The notes below the pieces were generated by a model, which was not told the DNA's origin, made no database searches, and saw only the letters and a list, made by a program, of their open reading frames with translations. From positions 558,001-622,000 of the forward strand of contig CAWHQR010000003.1 in the NCBI GenBank assembly GCA_963831605.1: a stretch of 64,000 nucleotides of DNA, given 5' to 3'. This DNA comes from DASUPK01 sp963831605 (GTDB lineage Bacteria; Actinomycetota; Thermoleophilia; Solirubrobacterales; 70-9). This document shows, in pieces, positions 9,483 to 17,513 of this stretch. Position 1 is the stretch's first letter. Each line of letters starts with the position of its first letter. The position numbers were made by a program, and so were the translations under genes.

Positions 9483-10499
9483 ATGCCCGATCCCGAGATG
9501 AAGCCGGCGTATCTGATCGCCGGAACCGACGAGGCGAAGATCGCCCGGACCCGAAGCCGCCTCCGAGAGCGCGCGGAGCGGGAGGGCGGACCCGGCGCAC
9601 TCGAGCTGTTCGAGGCCGGGGAGGGGCGGCGTGCGCCGGACGTCGAGGCGCTCGTCAATTCGCTTGCCGCGATCTCCCTGATCGCGTCGCGCCGCTACCT
9701 GCTGGTCGACGGTATCGACGCTTGGGGCAAGGCGGACACCGAACGCGCCGTCGCCGCGCTGGCCCAGATCCCTCCGGAGACCACGCTCGCGCTGGTCTCC
9801 CACGGCAAGGCGCCCGCGGGGCTGGTGAAGGCGGTCGAGAAGGCCGGCGGCGAGGTGCTCTCCTTCGACGCTCCGAGGGAGCGCGAGCTGCCCAAGCAAC
9901 TGGTCGCCGATGCCAGAGAGCTCGGGTTCGAGCTCGAGCCGGCAGCCGCGCGGCTGCTCGTGGAGCGTCTCGGCCCCAGGCCGGTGCGCCTGCGGACCGA
10001 GCTGGAGCGCCTCGCGCTCTGGGCTGGGAGCGGAGGGGAGGTCGGGGTGCCGGACCTCGAGTCCATGGTCGCCGACACCTCCGAGGAGGCGATCTGGACC
10101 CTCGCCGACGCCGTGGTTGCCGGCGACGAGGCCGAGACGATGCGGGTGGCCGAGGTGCTCGTGACCCAGGGCGAAGCGCTGCCGCGAATCGTCTACTCAC
10201 TGGCACCGAGGCTTCGCCAGGCTCTGCGCGCCGCGACCGAGCTGGAGGCGGGAAGACCCGCCGCCGAGGTGGCGAAGGGCCTCTCGATGCATCCCTACGC
10301 GGCGAAGATGCTCGTCTCGAAGGTCAAGGGCCGCACCCCCGAGGACCTGGACGCGTCGATCCGGGCGCTGGCCGATCTCGAGCTCTGGTCGCGCGGCGGA
10401 TCCGACTACGCCGAGGGCGTGGCCTTCACGTTGTCTCTTCGCAGGGCCATCGGCCTGGTGCCTGACGACACCGAGCCGCTCGCCTGGGCGCTGCGGTGA
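9483..10499 (+). CDS. holA: DNA polymerase III subunit delta
   Basis: Clamp-loader delta subunit that opens the beta sliding clamp; 338 residues. The N-terminus (KPAYLIAGTDEAKIARTRSRLRE) and the central SLIASRRYLLVDGIDAW segment match the AAA-like domain I of HolA, which lacks a functional Walker A. The central LGPRPVRLRTELERLALWAG and the C-terminal collar domain (MHPYAAKMLVSKVKG) complete the family architecture. Convergent with rpsT, as is common: comEC-holA-rpsT is a conserved neighbourhood. A TAGACT hexamer ends 7 nt before the ATG and there is no Shine-Dalgarno, consistent with a leaderless mRNA. Confidence 0.94.
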   Translation: MPDPEMKPAYLIAGTDEAKIARTRSRLRERAEREGGPGALELFEAGEGRRAPDVEALVNSLAAISLIASRRYLLVDGIDAWGKADTERAVAALAQIPPETTLALVSHGKAPAGLVKAVEKAGGEVLSFDAPRERELPKQLVADARELGFELEPAAARLLVERLGPRPVRLRTELERLALWAGSGGEVGVPDLESMVADTSEEAIWTLADAVVAGDEAETMRVAEVLVTQGEALPRIVYSLAPRLRQALRAATELEAGRPAAEVAKGLSMHPYAAKMLVSKVKGRTPEDLDASIRALADLELWSRGGSDYAEGVAFTLSLRRAIGLVPDDTEPLAWALR

Positions 10500-10505
10500 G
10501 GCGCG

Positions 10506-10772
10506 CTACTCGCTCGCCGCTGCGGCGATGCTTGCGGCGCGAGACTTCTTGCGCGCCCCGGTATTTCGATGCAGGGCGCCCTTCTGGACCGCTTTGTCGA
10601 TCCGCGAGACCAGCGCCTTGTGCTCGGAGGCGATCGTCTCGGCATTGCCCGACTGGATGGCCGACTCGAGCCGCTTGAAATGAGTCTTCACCGAGCTCCG
10701 AAAGCGCAGGTTCTCGGCCCGCTCACGCTCGGTGCGGGCGTTCCGCTTCTTCTGTGAGGCGATATTGGCCAT
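10506..10772 (-). CDS. rpsT: 30S ribosomal protein S20
   Basis: Primary 16S rRNA-binding protein of the small subunit, 88 residues, highly basic. The N-terminus MANIASQKKRNARTERERA and the RFRSSVKTHFKRLESAI helix are diagnostic; the three-helix bundle ends with NTGARKKSRAASIAAAA. Convergent with holA (6 bp apart) and divergent from murJ with only 39 bp between starts. A GC hairpin and a short T-run lie directly upstream of the ATG (see the regulatory entry). Confidence 0.97.
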   Translation of the reverse strand: MANIASQKKRNARTERERAENLRFRSSVKTHFKRLESAIQSGNAETIASEHKALVSRIDKAVQKGALHRNTGARKKSRAASIAAAASE

Positions 10773-10792
10773 GAAAAGACCCGCGAGGCGGG
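10773..10792 (-). promoter_or_regulatory. Hairpin plus T-run directly before the rpsT start
   Basis: On the minus strand, CCCGC-CTC-GCGGG is followed by TCTTTTC and then the rpsT ATG. A TATTCT hexamer (complement of about 10800-10805) could be the -10 element, so the whole leader would be roughly 20 nt and mostly this hairpin. The arrangement looks like a small terminator or attenuator, or a structure that S20 could bind, as S20 regulates its own synthesis in enterobacteria. No Shine-Dalgarno is present. Confidence 0.4.
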
Positions 10793-10811
10793 CGGCGAAG
10801 AGAATAGAGCA

Positions 10812-12698
10812 ATGACCGACCGCGACGACGACTTCGGTGATGCTCCGACGCCGCCGGAGCCGTTTGACCCTTCAACGCAGGAGTTTCAGGCCGTCGGCGG
10901 AGGCGAAGAGGATGAGCCGCAGACGGAGGAGCGCCCCAGGGATCCCGGGCGTCCGTTCATTCCGCCGGATCTCGAGGAGGAGATGGGTGGAACCCTGGAT
11001 CTCGACGCGGACCTGGAGCAGGCCCGCCTGCTGGAGGCCGAGCGCATAGAGCGCCGCCACGAGGCGGTCTCGATGGATACCTCGACCTTCATGGCGATCC
11101 CGGCGCCGACGCCGACCAGCCCGTTCATCCCTCCGGAGTTCGACGAGAAGGCGGGGCGCCTGGGCCGCTCGACGGCGTTCTTCTCGATCGCCACGGCCTT
11201 CTCACGCGTCGCCGGCCTGGTGCGGGAGATCGTCGCGGCCAGCTACTTCGGCATCACGGGACCCATGTCGGCGTTCACCATCGCCTTCCAGGTGCCGAAC
11301 CTGGTCCGCTCGCTGTTCGCGGATGCGGCTATCCAGGCCGCCTTCGTGCCTGTCTTCACGGAGGAGCTCGAGAAGGGGAACAAGAAGGAGGCGTTCCGGC
11401 TCGCCTCGACCCTGATCTACATGGTCACCCTGGTCCTCGGGGCGATCACCGCGCTCTTCATCCTGCTGGCGCCGGTCATCACGCCGCTCTTCGCCCCCGG
11501 CTTCAGCGGCGAGATCCTCGACCTGACGGTCACGCTCTCGCAGATTCTCTTCCCGATCCTGATCCTGCTCGGGGCGACGGGGATGGTGGTGGGGGTCCTG
11601 AACAGCTACGACCGCTTCGCGGCCTTCGCGATCTCGCCGTTCTTCTGGAACGTGGTGATCATCGCGGTGCTGGTCCTGCTGGAGCCGGCCTTCCACGGCA
11701 ACGATCGGATCTACGCCTACGCGATCGGGGTCCTGGTCGGAACCGTGGTCCAGCTCGCGATCCCGGCCTGGGACCTGCGCCACACGCCGTTCAAGCTGAC
11801 CAGGGACTTCGACTGGCACATCCCGGAGGTCAAGAGGGTTCTGCTCCTGATGCTGCCGGTGACCCTGAGCCTCGGCCTGATCAACTTCGACCTGCTGCTC
11901 AACAGCATCGTCGGGACGCTGGTCTCGACCGAGGCCCCGGCCGCGATCGACAAGGCGTTCCGCATCTACATGCTGCCTCAGGGCATCTTCTCCGTGGCCG
12001 TGGCGACGGTGACGTTTCCGACTCTGGCTCGCTTCGCGGCTCGCCAGGAGTGGGCGAATCTCCGCAGGACGATGGCGAACGGGATGCGGCAGATCCTGTT
12101 GCTCCTGATTCCCGCTGCTGCAGCCGTACTGGTGCTCTCGGTACCGATGACCCGGCTCGTCTACCAGCGAGGTGCGTTCGACGCCCACCAGACACACCTC
12201 GTCGCGCAGGCGCTCTTCTGGTTCGCGTTCTCGCTCCCGTTCAACGGCCTCTACCTGATGCTGACGCGCACCTTCTTCAGCCTGCAGCGTCCCTGGATCC
12301 CGACCGTGGTGGCCGGCTCCAACCTGGTCGTGGACATCATCTTCTCCTTCGCCCTCTACTCGCCGTTCGGTATCGGCGGCGTGGTCGCGGCGACGGTGAT
12401 CGCCACGGTCTCGAGCGTCATCGCGGAGGTGGTCATCCTGCGCCGCCAGCTCGACGGACTGGAGCTGCGGCGCCTGTTCGCGACCGCGGCCCGAGTGCTG
12501 TTCGCCGCCGCGCTGCTCGCGGGAGTCAGCTATTTCGTCTGGGACGGGCTGGACCAGGCGCTCGGCCGCGGCACGATCGCGCAGATCATCTCGCTCGGCG
12601 TCGCGCTCGCCGCCGGGTTCGCGACCTACTTCGGTGCGGTCCTGGCCCTCCGCGTTCCCGAGGCGACCCAGATCACGAGACTGGTGCGGCGGATCTAG
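10812..12698 (+). CDS. murJ: Lipid II flippase MurJ with disordered N-terminal extension
   Basis: Translocates lipid II across the cytoplasmic membrane for peptidoglycan synthesis. The MviN/MOP core starts near residue 115 (KAGRLGRSTAFFSIATAFSRVAGLVREIVAA) and spans about 14 helices to the C-terminus, with FAFSLPFNGLYLMLTRTFFSLQ typical of the family. The first ~115 residues are a hydrophilic, acidic extension not needed for the core fold. It contains two copies of a short motif, PFIPPDLEE (near residue 48) and PFIPPEFDE (near residue 96). The start is the ATG at 10812, divergent from rpsT. Confidence 0.94.
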   Translation: MTDRDDDFGDAPTPPEPFDPSTQEFQAVGGGEEDEPQTEERPRDPGRPFIPPDLEEEMGGTLDLDADLEQARLLEAERIERRHEAVSMDTSTFMAIPAPTPTSPFIPPEFDEKAGRLGRSTAFFSIATAFSRVAGLVREIVAASYFGITGPMSAFTIAFQVPNLVRSLFADAAIQAAFVPVFTEELEKGNKKEAFRLASTLIYMVTLVLGAITALFILLAPVITPLFAPGFSGEILDLTVTLSQILFPILILLGATGMVVGVLNSYDRFAAFAISPFFWNVVIIAVLVLLEPAFHGNDRIYAYAIGVLVGTVVQLAIPAWDLRHTPFKLTRDFDWHIPEVKRVLLLMLPVTLSLGLINFDLLLNSIVGTLVSTEAPAAIDKAFRIYMLPQGIFSVAVATVTFPTLARFAARQEWANLRRTMANGMRQILLLLIPAAAAVLVLSVPMTRLVYQRGAFDAHQTHLVAQALFWFAFSLPFNGLYLMLTRTFFSLQRPWIPTVVAGSNLVVDIIFSFALYSPFGIGGVVAATVIATVSSVIAEVVILRRQLDGLELRRLFATAARVLFAAALLAGVSYFVWDGLDQALGRGTIAQIISLGVALAAGFATYFGAVLALRVPEATQITRLVRRI

Positions 12699-12737
12699 CG
12701 CGAGTCCCCTGAGCGCGAGCGCTGCCACTTCCCTGGG

Positions 12738-13613
12738 ATGAATCAGAATGCAGACGCGGTCGGGCGGGCGGAGGGGCAGGTCGCGGCCGTGCGCGACGAT
12801 CCGGCGGCGCGCCTTGCGCTGATGGCCAGGGTGTTCCACGGACCGACGGGCCGCGCGCCGCGACACCTGCCATTCCGGCGCGCGGCATTGTCATTCATGC
12901 GGTGGCAGGCCCGCCGCGGGGTGCTCGATCCGCTCTACGCCACGCCGCCCGGCAGCGCGTGGTGGCGGGCGGTCAACGAGCGATTGCTGCGAGATGGATG
13001 CGAAACCATCGCGCTCCTGGGTGGCCTGGCTGGAGAGCCTTCGTCGCAAGCGGTGCGCCTCTGGCTCGAGTTCGGCGCGAGCCCGACGCCGCGCAACTGG
13101 TATCGAGCGCACAACGCAAGCATCGTGGCCGGCTTCCTGGAGCATCGGGAACTCGCCGAGGCAGAGAGCGCGCCGGAGCGCTTCTTCATCAACGTCGCCC
13201 TGTTGCGCGTGCTGTACGCGCACGCACTGGTCGCGGAGCCGCGCCTCGCGCTGGGGCGATTGGCTCCCGTAGGCCGCGTGGTGGGCGATCCGCGGCTCGG
13301 GATGACAGGGGTCTTCCTCTCACTTCGACGTGTGCTCCCGAACCGATATCCGCTCGACGGCGACGTCGAACGCTATGTCGCGGACGAGCAGCGTCTCGGC
13401 CGGATGCTCGACTACGCCGTGATTGCTCCGCGCCTGCAATGCCTGTACGAGTGGTCTGCGCGTGAGCTGGCAGAACCTCGCCTGCTCGAGCTGATTCGCG
13501 ACGGCAGCCCAATCTACGTCTGGCCATTCGAGGAGCGACACGTTTGGCGCCGTCGCGACATGCCGGTCGTAGCCCGCGTGATCGCACAGGTCACCCGCCC
13601 ATCCCCCAGCTGA
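12738..13613 (+). CDS. Conserved hypothetical protein, 291 aa
   Basis: No family recognised. Soluble, Arg/Ala/Leu-rich and probably all-helical, with several Trp/Tyr-containing stretches (MRWQARRGVLDPLY, SAWWRAVNERLLRDG, NWYRAHNASIVAGFLEHRELAE, NRYPLDGDVERYVADEQRLG). The helix around FFINVALLRVLYAHALV is amphipathic rather than membrane-spanning. No signal peptide. The ATG at 12738 is preceded by no obvious Shine-Dalgarno. It lies 39 bp after murJ and converges on soxR (11 bp apart). Codon use matches the neighbours, so it looks native. Confidence 0.75.
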   Translation: MNQNADAVGRAEGQVAAVRDDPAARLALMARVFHGPTGRAPRHLPFRRAALSFMRWQARRGVLDPLYATPPGSAWWRAVNERLLRDGCETIALLGGLAGEPSSQAVRLWLEFGASPTPRNWYRAHNASIVAGFLEHRELAEAESAPERFFINVALLRVLYAHALVAEPRLALGRLAPVGRVVGDPRLGMTGVFLSLRRVLPNRYPLDGDVERYVADEQRLGRMLDYAVIAPRLQCLYEWSARELAEPRLLELIRDGSPIYVWPFEERHVWRRRDMPVVARVIAQVTRPSPS

Positions 13614-13624
13614 AGACGCGGCGG

Positions 13625-14074
13625 CTAGGCGGGCCTCGGATCGCCGACCCAGTAGCGCGGGCCGGGCCCGGCGCCGGCGGCCCGGTCGTTTGGATTCGCC
13701 AGCTTGCATCGGTCCAGGGACAGACAGCCGCAGCCGATGCACTCCGTCAGCCCAGCGCGCAGGCGCTCGAGCTCGGAGATCCGCTCGTCGATCCGCGACG
13801 TCCAGCCGGCGGAGAGCCGCGACCAGTCGCTGCGATTCGGCGCGCGGTCGGGAGGGAGCTTCGCGAGTTCCTCGCCGATCTCGCTCAGGCTCAGGCCGAT
13901 CCTCTGGGCGAAGACGATGAACGCGATCCGCCGGAGGACCGAACGCGGATAGCGGCGGTGGCCGGAGCCTGCCCGCTCGGAGGTGATCAGGTCTCGGTCC
14001 TCATAGAAGCGGAGCGCCGAGGCGGCGACGCCGCTTCGCTTCGCCACCTCGCTGATCGTCAGGAGATCGTGCAT
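13625..14074 (-). CDS. soxR: Redox-sensing MerR-family regulator SoxR
   Basis: [2Fe-2S] transcription activator of the MerR family, 149 residues. The N-terminal winged HTH (LLTISEVAKRSGVAASALRFYEDRDLI) and the dimerisation helix are followed by CIGCGCLSLDRC, the exact C-x2-C-x-C-x5-C cluster signature of SoxR. The start ATG at 14074 (MHDLLTIS) is preceded by the shared divergent promoter region. In actinobacteria SoxR typically responds to redox-active metabolites and controls a few adjacent genes. Here the divergent luciferase-domain gene carries a SoxR-type promoter (14100-14130). Confidence 0.95.
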   Translation of the reverse strand: MHDLLTISEVAKRSGVAASALRFYEDRDLITSERAGSGHRRYPRSVLRRIAFIVFAQRIGLSLSEIGEELAKLPPDRAPNRSDWSRLSAGWTSRIDERISELERLRAGLTECIGCGCLSLDRCKLANPNDRAAGAGPGPRYWVGDPRPA

Positions 14075-14099
14075 TCGGGCAGAGAAGCAGGAATCTGCC

Positions 14100-14130
14100 T
14101 TGACTTCAAGCTCACTTGAGCTTGTAGCTT
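14100..14130 (+). promoter_or_regulatory. SoxR/MerR-type promoter with operator in a 19-bp spacer
   Basis: A -35 TTGACT (14100-14105) and -10 TAGCTT (14125-14130) are separated by exactly 19 bp, the over-long spacer that MerR-family activators untwist. Filling the spacer is an almost perfect palindrome, 8-bp arms CAAGCTCA and TGAGCTTG (14107-14124) around CT. This resembles the CCTCAAG/CTTGAGG half-sites of known SoxR boxes. The promoter points at the gene starting at 14162. The site lies 26 bp upstream of the soxR start, so SoxR probably also controls its own expression. Confidence 0.85.
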
Positions 14131-14161
14131 GAGGGCTTCCACCACACCCCCGGGAGGCGAG

Positions 14162-14512
14162 ATGAGCGAAGACAGGACTGCGAGCGAAGTGATCACCGGC
14201 GAAGTCACCTCCTGGCCGGGAGTCGAGGCCGGGTACGGCAAGCGCGGCGAGTGGGGCTTCCGGGTGAACGGCCACGAGGTCGGTCATCTGCACGGTGATC
14301 ACGCCGCTCACTTCAGCTTCGGCAAGGAGGTCGGCGCCGCCCTCAGGGAGCAGGGGCGTGTGGTCGACCATCCGGTCTTCCCAGGCAAGAACGCCATGGC
14401 GGCGCGCCGGATCGACACGGAAGAGGACGTGCGCGACGTGATCGAGTTGATGCGGCTGAACTACGACCGCATCGTGGCCCGCTACGGCCTCTCCTCGCCG
14501 GCTACCGCGTGA
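14162..14512 (+). CDS. Luciferase-domain (DUF5519-like) protein, predicted SoxR target
   Basis: Small 116-residue cytoplasmic protein. The pattern WPGVEAGYGKRGEWGFRVNGHEVGHLHGDHAAHFSFGKEVG matches in style the luciferase-domain/DUF5519 family, as does the later RRIDTEEDVRDVIELMRLNYDRI. The biochemical role of this family is not established to my knowledge. The ATG at 14162 has GGGAGG 4 nt upstream. It overlaps by 11 nt the 3' end of a convergent methyltransferase gene. The upstream promoter predicts induction by redox-cycling compounds through SoxR. The family call is from memory of conserved residues, so moderate confidence. Confidence 0.75.
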   Translation: MSEDRTASEVITGEVTSWPGVEAGYGKRGEWGFRVNGHEVGHLHGDHAAHFSFGKEVGAALREQGRVVDHPVFPGKNAMAARRIDTEEDVRDVIELMRLNYDRIVARYGLSSPATA

Positions 14513-15278
14513 GCTCTGCGATCACGTAGCGACTCGTCAGCCGAAACGCCTCTGGGTCCTCGTTTCCCTCGAGGTAGATGCGCCGCATCTCCTCGCGCAC
14601 GTCGTCAGCTCGGCCGGCGTCCTCCAGGATCGGGCGAGCGGCGACCGCGAGCGGATGGTTCTCGCCCTCGATCCGCATGAACTCGTCCACCGACGGTGCG
14701 CCGAAAGCAAGGCTGTGCTCGGTCACGGTCGTTGCGAAGCCGTGCGGCTCGAACAGCCCGGCCAGCGAGACGTGCTCGTGCCAGGTGAACGGTTGGGACG
14801 CCGGCGGTTGTTCGAGGATCTCGGCCATGGCCTCACGGCTCACACGAACCGCATCGGAGATCGGTCCCCCTGGGACCCAGGCGGCGAACACGATCCGACC
14901 GCTGGGCTTGGTCACTCTTGCGATCTCGGCGGCGGCAGCCGCTGGGTCGTCGGCGAAGATCACCCCGAAGACCGAGACGACCACGGCCGCCTCCGCGTCG
15001 GAGATTGGCATCGAGGCCGCCTCTCCGAGCACGAACTCGGCGTCGAGATCGCGTTCTTCCGCTGCGGCGGACGCCACCTCCAGCAGCCGCTGCGAGGGAT
15101 CCACTCCGATTGCTGAAACTCCGCGCTCGGCTGCGAGCAGCGCGGCGTTGCCGGTTCCGCAGCCGATGTCCACCAGCGTCTCGCCCGGGACGGGATCCGC
15201 CGTTTCAACGACCATCTCCGCGGCGGGCAGAAGCTGCTTGGCGATTCGCTCGTAGCTGCCCAGTCCCCAGTCGATCAC
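14502..15278 (-). CDS. Class I SAM-dependent methyltransferase
   Basis: 258 residues with a standard Rossmann methyltransferase fold. Motif I is LVDIGCGTGNAALLAAERG, the acidic motif II residue is in AIGVDPSQRLLEVA, and motif III/post-I is FVLGEAASMPISDAEAAVVVSVFGVIF. Motif IV-like GRIVFAAWVPGG follows. The arrangement and lid region resemble UbiE/type-11 small-molecule methyltransferases. The substrate is unknown. Overlaps the end of the luciferase-domain gene convergently, and is divergent from lepA with 29 bp between starts. Confidence 0.85.
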   Translation of the reverse strand: MIDWGLGSYERIAKQLLPAAEMVVETADPVPGETLVDIGCGTGNAALLAAERGVSAIGVDPSQRLLEVASAAAEERDLDAEFVLGEAASMPISDAEAAVVVSVFGVIFADDPAAAAAEIARVTKPSGRIVFAAWVPGGPISDAVRVSREAMAEILEQPPASQPFTWHEHVSLAGLFEPHGFATTVTEHSLAFGAPSVDEFMRIEGENHPLAVAARPILEDAGRADDVREEMRRIYLEGNEDPEAFRLTSRYVIAELTR

Positions 15279-15307
15279 GCGGTGACCCTACCCTTCCGAG
15301 TCCGACC

Positions 15308-17110
15308 ATGGACCGCATTCGCAACTTCTCGATCATCGCCCACATCGATCACGGCAAGTCGACGCTCGCCGACCGCATTCTCGAGCTCACCGGGGCGGTC
15401 GATGCACGGACGCACGTGCCACAGATGCTCGACTCGATGGAGCTGGAGCGCGAGCGCGGCATCACCATCAAGGCCCAGGCCGTTCGGGTCGCCTTCCAAG
15501 CCGCTGACGGCGAGACCTACCACCTGCACCTGATCGACACCCCCGGACATGTCGACTTCTCCTACGAGGTCTCGCGCAGCCTCGCAGCCTGCGAGGGAGC
15601 TCTGCTGGTCGTGGATGCCGCGCAGGGTGTGGAGGCCCAGACCGTCGCAAACGCGTACGCGGCGATCGATGCCGGACTCGAGCTGATCCCGGTCCTGAAC
15701 AAGGTGGATCTGCCAGGCGCCGATCCCGACGGGGTCGCCACCCAGGTGGCCGACCTGCTCGGCGGCGATCCCTCCGATGCCCTGCGGATTTCCGCGAAGA
15801 CCGGAGAGGGCGTCACCGACGTGCTCGAGGCGATCGTCCAGCAGATCCCGCCGCCCCAGGGCCAGCCCGAATCACCGCCCAGGGCACTGATATTCGACTC
15901 CGAGTTCGACCAGTACCGCGGCGTCGTGGCCTTCGTCCGGATGGTCGACGGGCGCTTCACGAAGGACGAGCCGATCAAGGCAATGCAGGCGGGTACGCAG
16001 GCCGACATTGACGACATCGGGTTCTTCACGCCGAAGATGACCCCCGCGAAGGGAATGGCCGCGGGCGAGGTCGGCTACGTGATCACCGGGATCAAGGACG
16101 TCACGAAGCTTCGGGTCGGCGACACGCTGACCAGCCGCGAGCGGGCCGCGTCCGACGCGCTGCCCGGCTACCGCGAGGTGCGCCCGATGGTCTTCTGCGG
16201 GCTCTTCCCGATCGACACCGATCGCTATTCGGACCTGCGTGACGCGCTCGACCGCCTTGCCCTGAACGATGCGGCGCTCTCCTATGAGCCGGAGACCTCC
16301 GACGCGCTCGGCTTCGGTTTCCGCTGCGGCTTCCTTGGCCTGCTCCACATGGACATCGTCCGCGAGCGGCTCGAGCGCGAGTACGACCTCGAGCTGCTCG
16401 CGACCACGCCCAACGTCCGCTACGAGGTGACGCTGATCAACACCGGAGAGGTGATCGAGGTTCGCAGCCCGACCGACATGCCCGATCCCGCCTCCATCGA
16501 ATCGATCTCCGAGCCCTACATCAGGGCCACGATCATCACCCCCAACGACTTCGTGGGCCCGGTGATGGAGCTCTGCCAGAAGCGCCGCGGCGAGCACGTC
16601 GGGCTGCACTACCTCTCGCCGACTCGCGTTCAGGTCCAATACGACCTGCCGCTGGGTGAGATCGTGCTCGACTTCTTCGACCAGCTCAAGTCGCGCAGCA
16701 AGGGGTACGCGTCGCTCGACTACGAGCCGATCGGCAACCGGCCCTCGGACCTGGTCAAGCTCGACGTGCTGCTCGCCGGTGACAAGGTCGACGCCCTGTC
16801 TCTGATCGTGCACAAGGAGGCCTCCTACGACCAGGGCCGGAGCCTGGTGGAGCGCCTTCGCAAGACGATCCCGAGACAGCAGTTCGACGTCCCGGTGCAG
16901 GCCGCGATCGGAGCCAACGTGATCGCCCGCGAGACGGTCAAGGCCGTGCGAAAGGACGTGACCGCGAAGCTCTACGGCGGCGACGTCAGCCGGAAGAAGA
17001 AGCTGCTCGAGAAGCAGAAGAAGGGCAAGAAGCGGATGAAGCAGGTGGGCGCCGTCGAGGTGCCGCAGGAGGCGTTCCTCGCCGTGCTCGAGATGGACGG
17101 GGATGCCTAG
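15308..17110 (+). CDS. lepA: Elongation factor 4 (LepA)
   Basis: Ribosomal back-translocase-type GTPase; 600 residues, the normal length. The ATG at 15308 gives MDRIRNFSIIAHIDHGKSTLADR with the G1 P-loop at residues 11-19; G3 is DTPGHVDF and G4 is NKVDLPGADPD. The EF-G-like domains and the LepA-specific C-terminal domain (KLYGGDVSRKKKLLEKQKKGKKRMK) are intact. An in-frame extension upstream to 14918 covers the opposite-strand methyltransferase and is not coding. A TACCCT hexamer lies 13 nt before the ATG. Confidence 0.97.
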   Translation: MDRIRNFSIIAHIDHGKSTLADRILELTGAVDARTHVPQMLDSMELERERGITIKAQAVRVAFQAADGETYHLHLIDTPGHVDFSYEVSRSLAACEGALLVVDAAQGVEAQTVANAYAAIDAGLELIPVLNKVDLPGADPDGVATQVADLLGGDPSDALRISAKTGEGVTDVLEAIVQQIPPPQGQPESPPRALIFDSEFDQYRGVVAFVRMVDGRFTKDEPIKAMQAGTQADIDDIGFFTPKMTPAKGMAAGEVGYVITGIKDVTKLRVGDTLTSRERAASDALPGYREVRPMVFCGLFPIDTDRYSDLRDALDRLALNDAALSYEPETSDALGFGFRCGFLGLLHMDIVRERLEREYDLELLATTPNVRYEVTLINTGEVIEVRSPTDMPDPASIESISEPYIRATIITPNDFVGPVMELCQKRRGEHVGLHYLSPTRVQVQYDLPLGEIVLDFFDQLKSRSKGYASLDYEPIGNRPSDLVKLDVLLAGDKVDALSLIVHKEASYDQGRSLVERLRKTIPRQQFDVPVQAAIGANVIARETVKAVRKDVTAKLYGGDVSRKKKLLEKQKKGKKRMKQVGAVEVPQEAFLAVLEMDGDA

Positions 17111-17513
17111 CACCGAGCAACGCGAGAGCCTGGCCAGGGCCGGCATGGAGGCCTTCAACGCGGGCGACACCGACACCATGGTGGCTGCGCTGGCCGGCGA
17201 CATCGAGGTCTACGCCTCGCCGGAGATGGCGAACGCCGGGACCTTTCACGGTCACGACGGATTCGTCGCGTGGATCATCGCGTGGACGGATGCCTGGGAG
17301 CAGATCTCCGCCGAGGTGACCGACACGATCACCGTCGGAGACCGGCACATCGTCACGGCGATCCATCAGGAGGGTCGCGGCCGTGAGGGGATCGAGCTGA
17401 CCATGGAGCTCGCCTTCCTCTTCGATGTCGGAGATGACGGCCTCTGTCACTTCCTCGCGATGCTTCCGACGCCGGAGGAGGCGGTCGAGTTGGCCCGGGA
17501 GCGGGAGAGCTAG
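17103..17513 (+). CDS. SnoaL-like/NTF2-fold protein
   Basis: 136-residue protein with the cone-shaped SnoaL/NTF2 pattern: an N-terminal helix AGMEAFNAGDTDTMVAALAGDIEVYASPE, a GTFHGHDGFVAWIIAW loop-helix, then alternating strands (ITVGDRHIVTAIHQEGRG, GIELTMELAFLFDV). Members act as cyclases, isomerases or small ligand-binding proteins, so function cannot be assigned. The ATG overlaps the lepA stop by 8 nt, so it is translationally coupled to lepA. Confidence 0.8.
   Translation: MPSTEQRESLARAGMEAFNAGDTDTMVAALAGDIEVYASPEMANAGTFHGHDGFVAWIIAWTDAWEQISAEVTDTITVGDRHIVTAIHQEGRGREGIELTMELAFLFDVGDDGLCHFLAMLPTPEEAVELARERES

Noticed and set aside
14918..15307. 130-aa N-terminal extension of LepA
   Set aside because: Covers the opposite-strand methyltransferase; LepA homologues begin at the MDRIRNFSII start.
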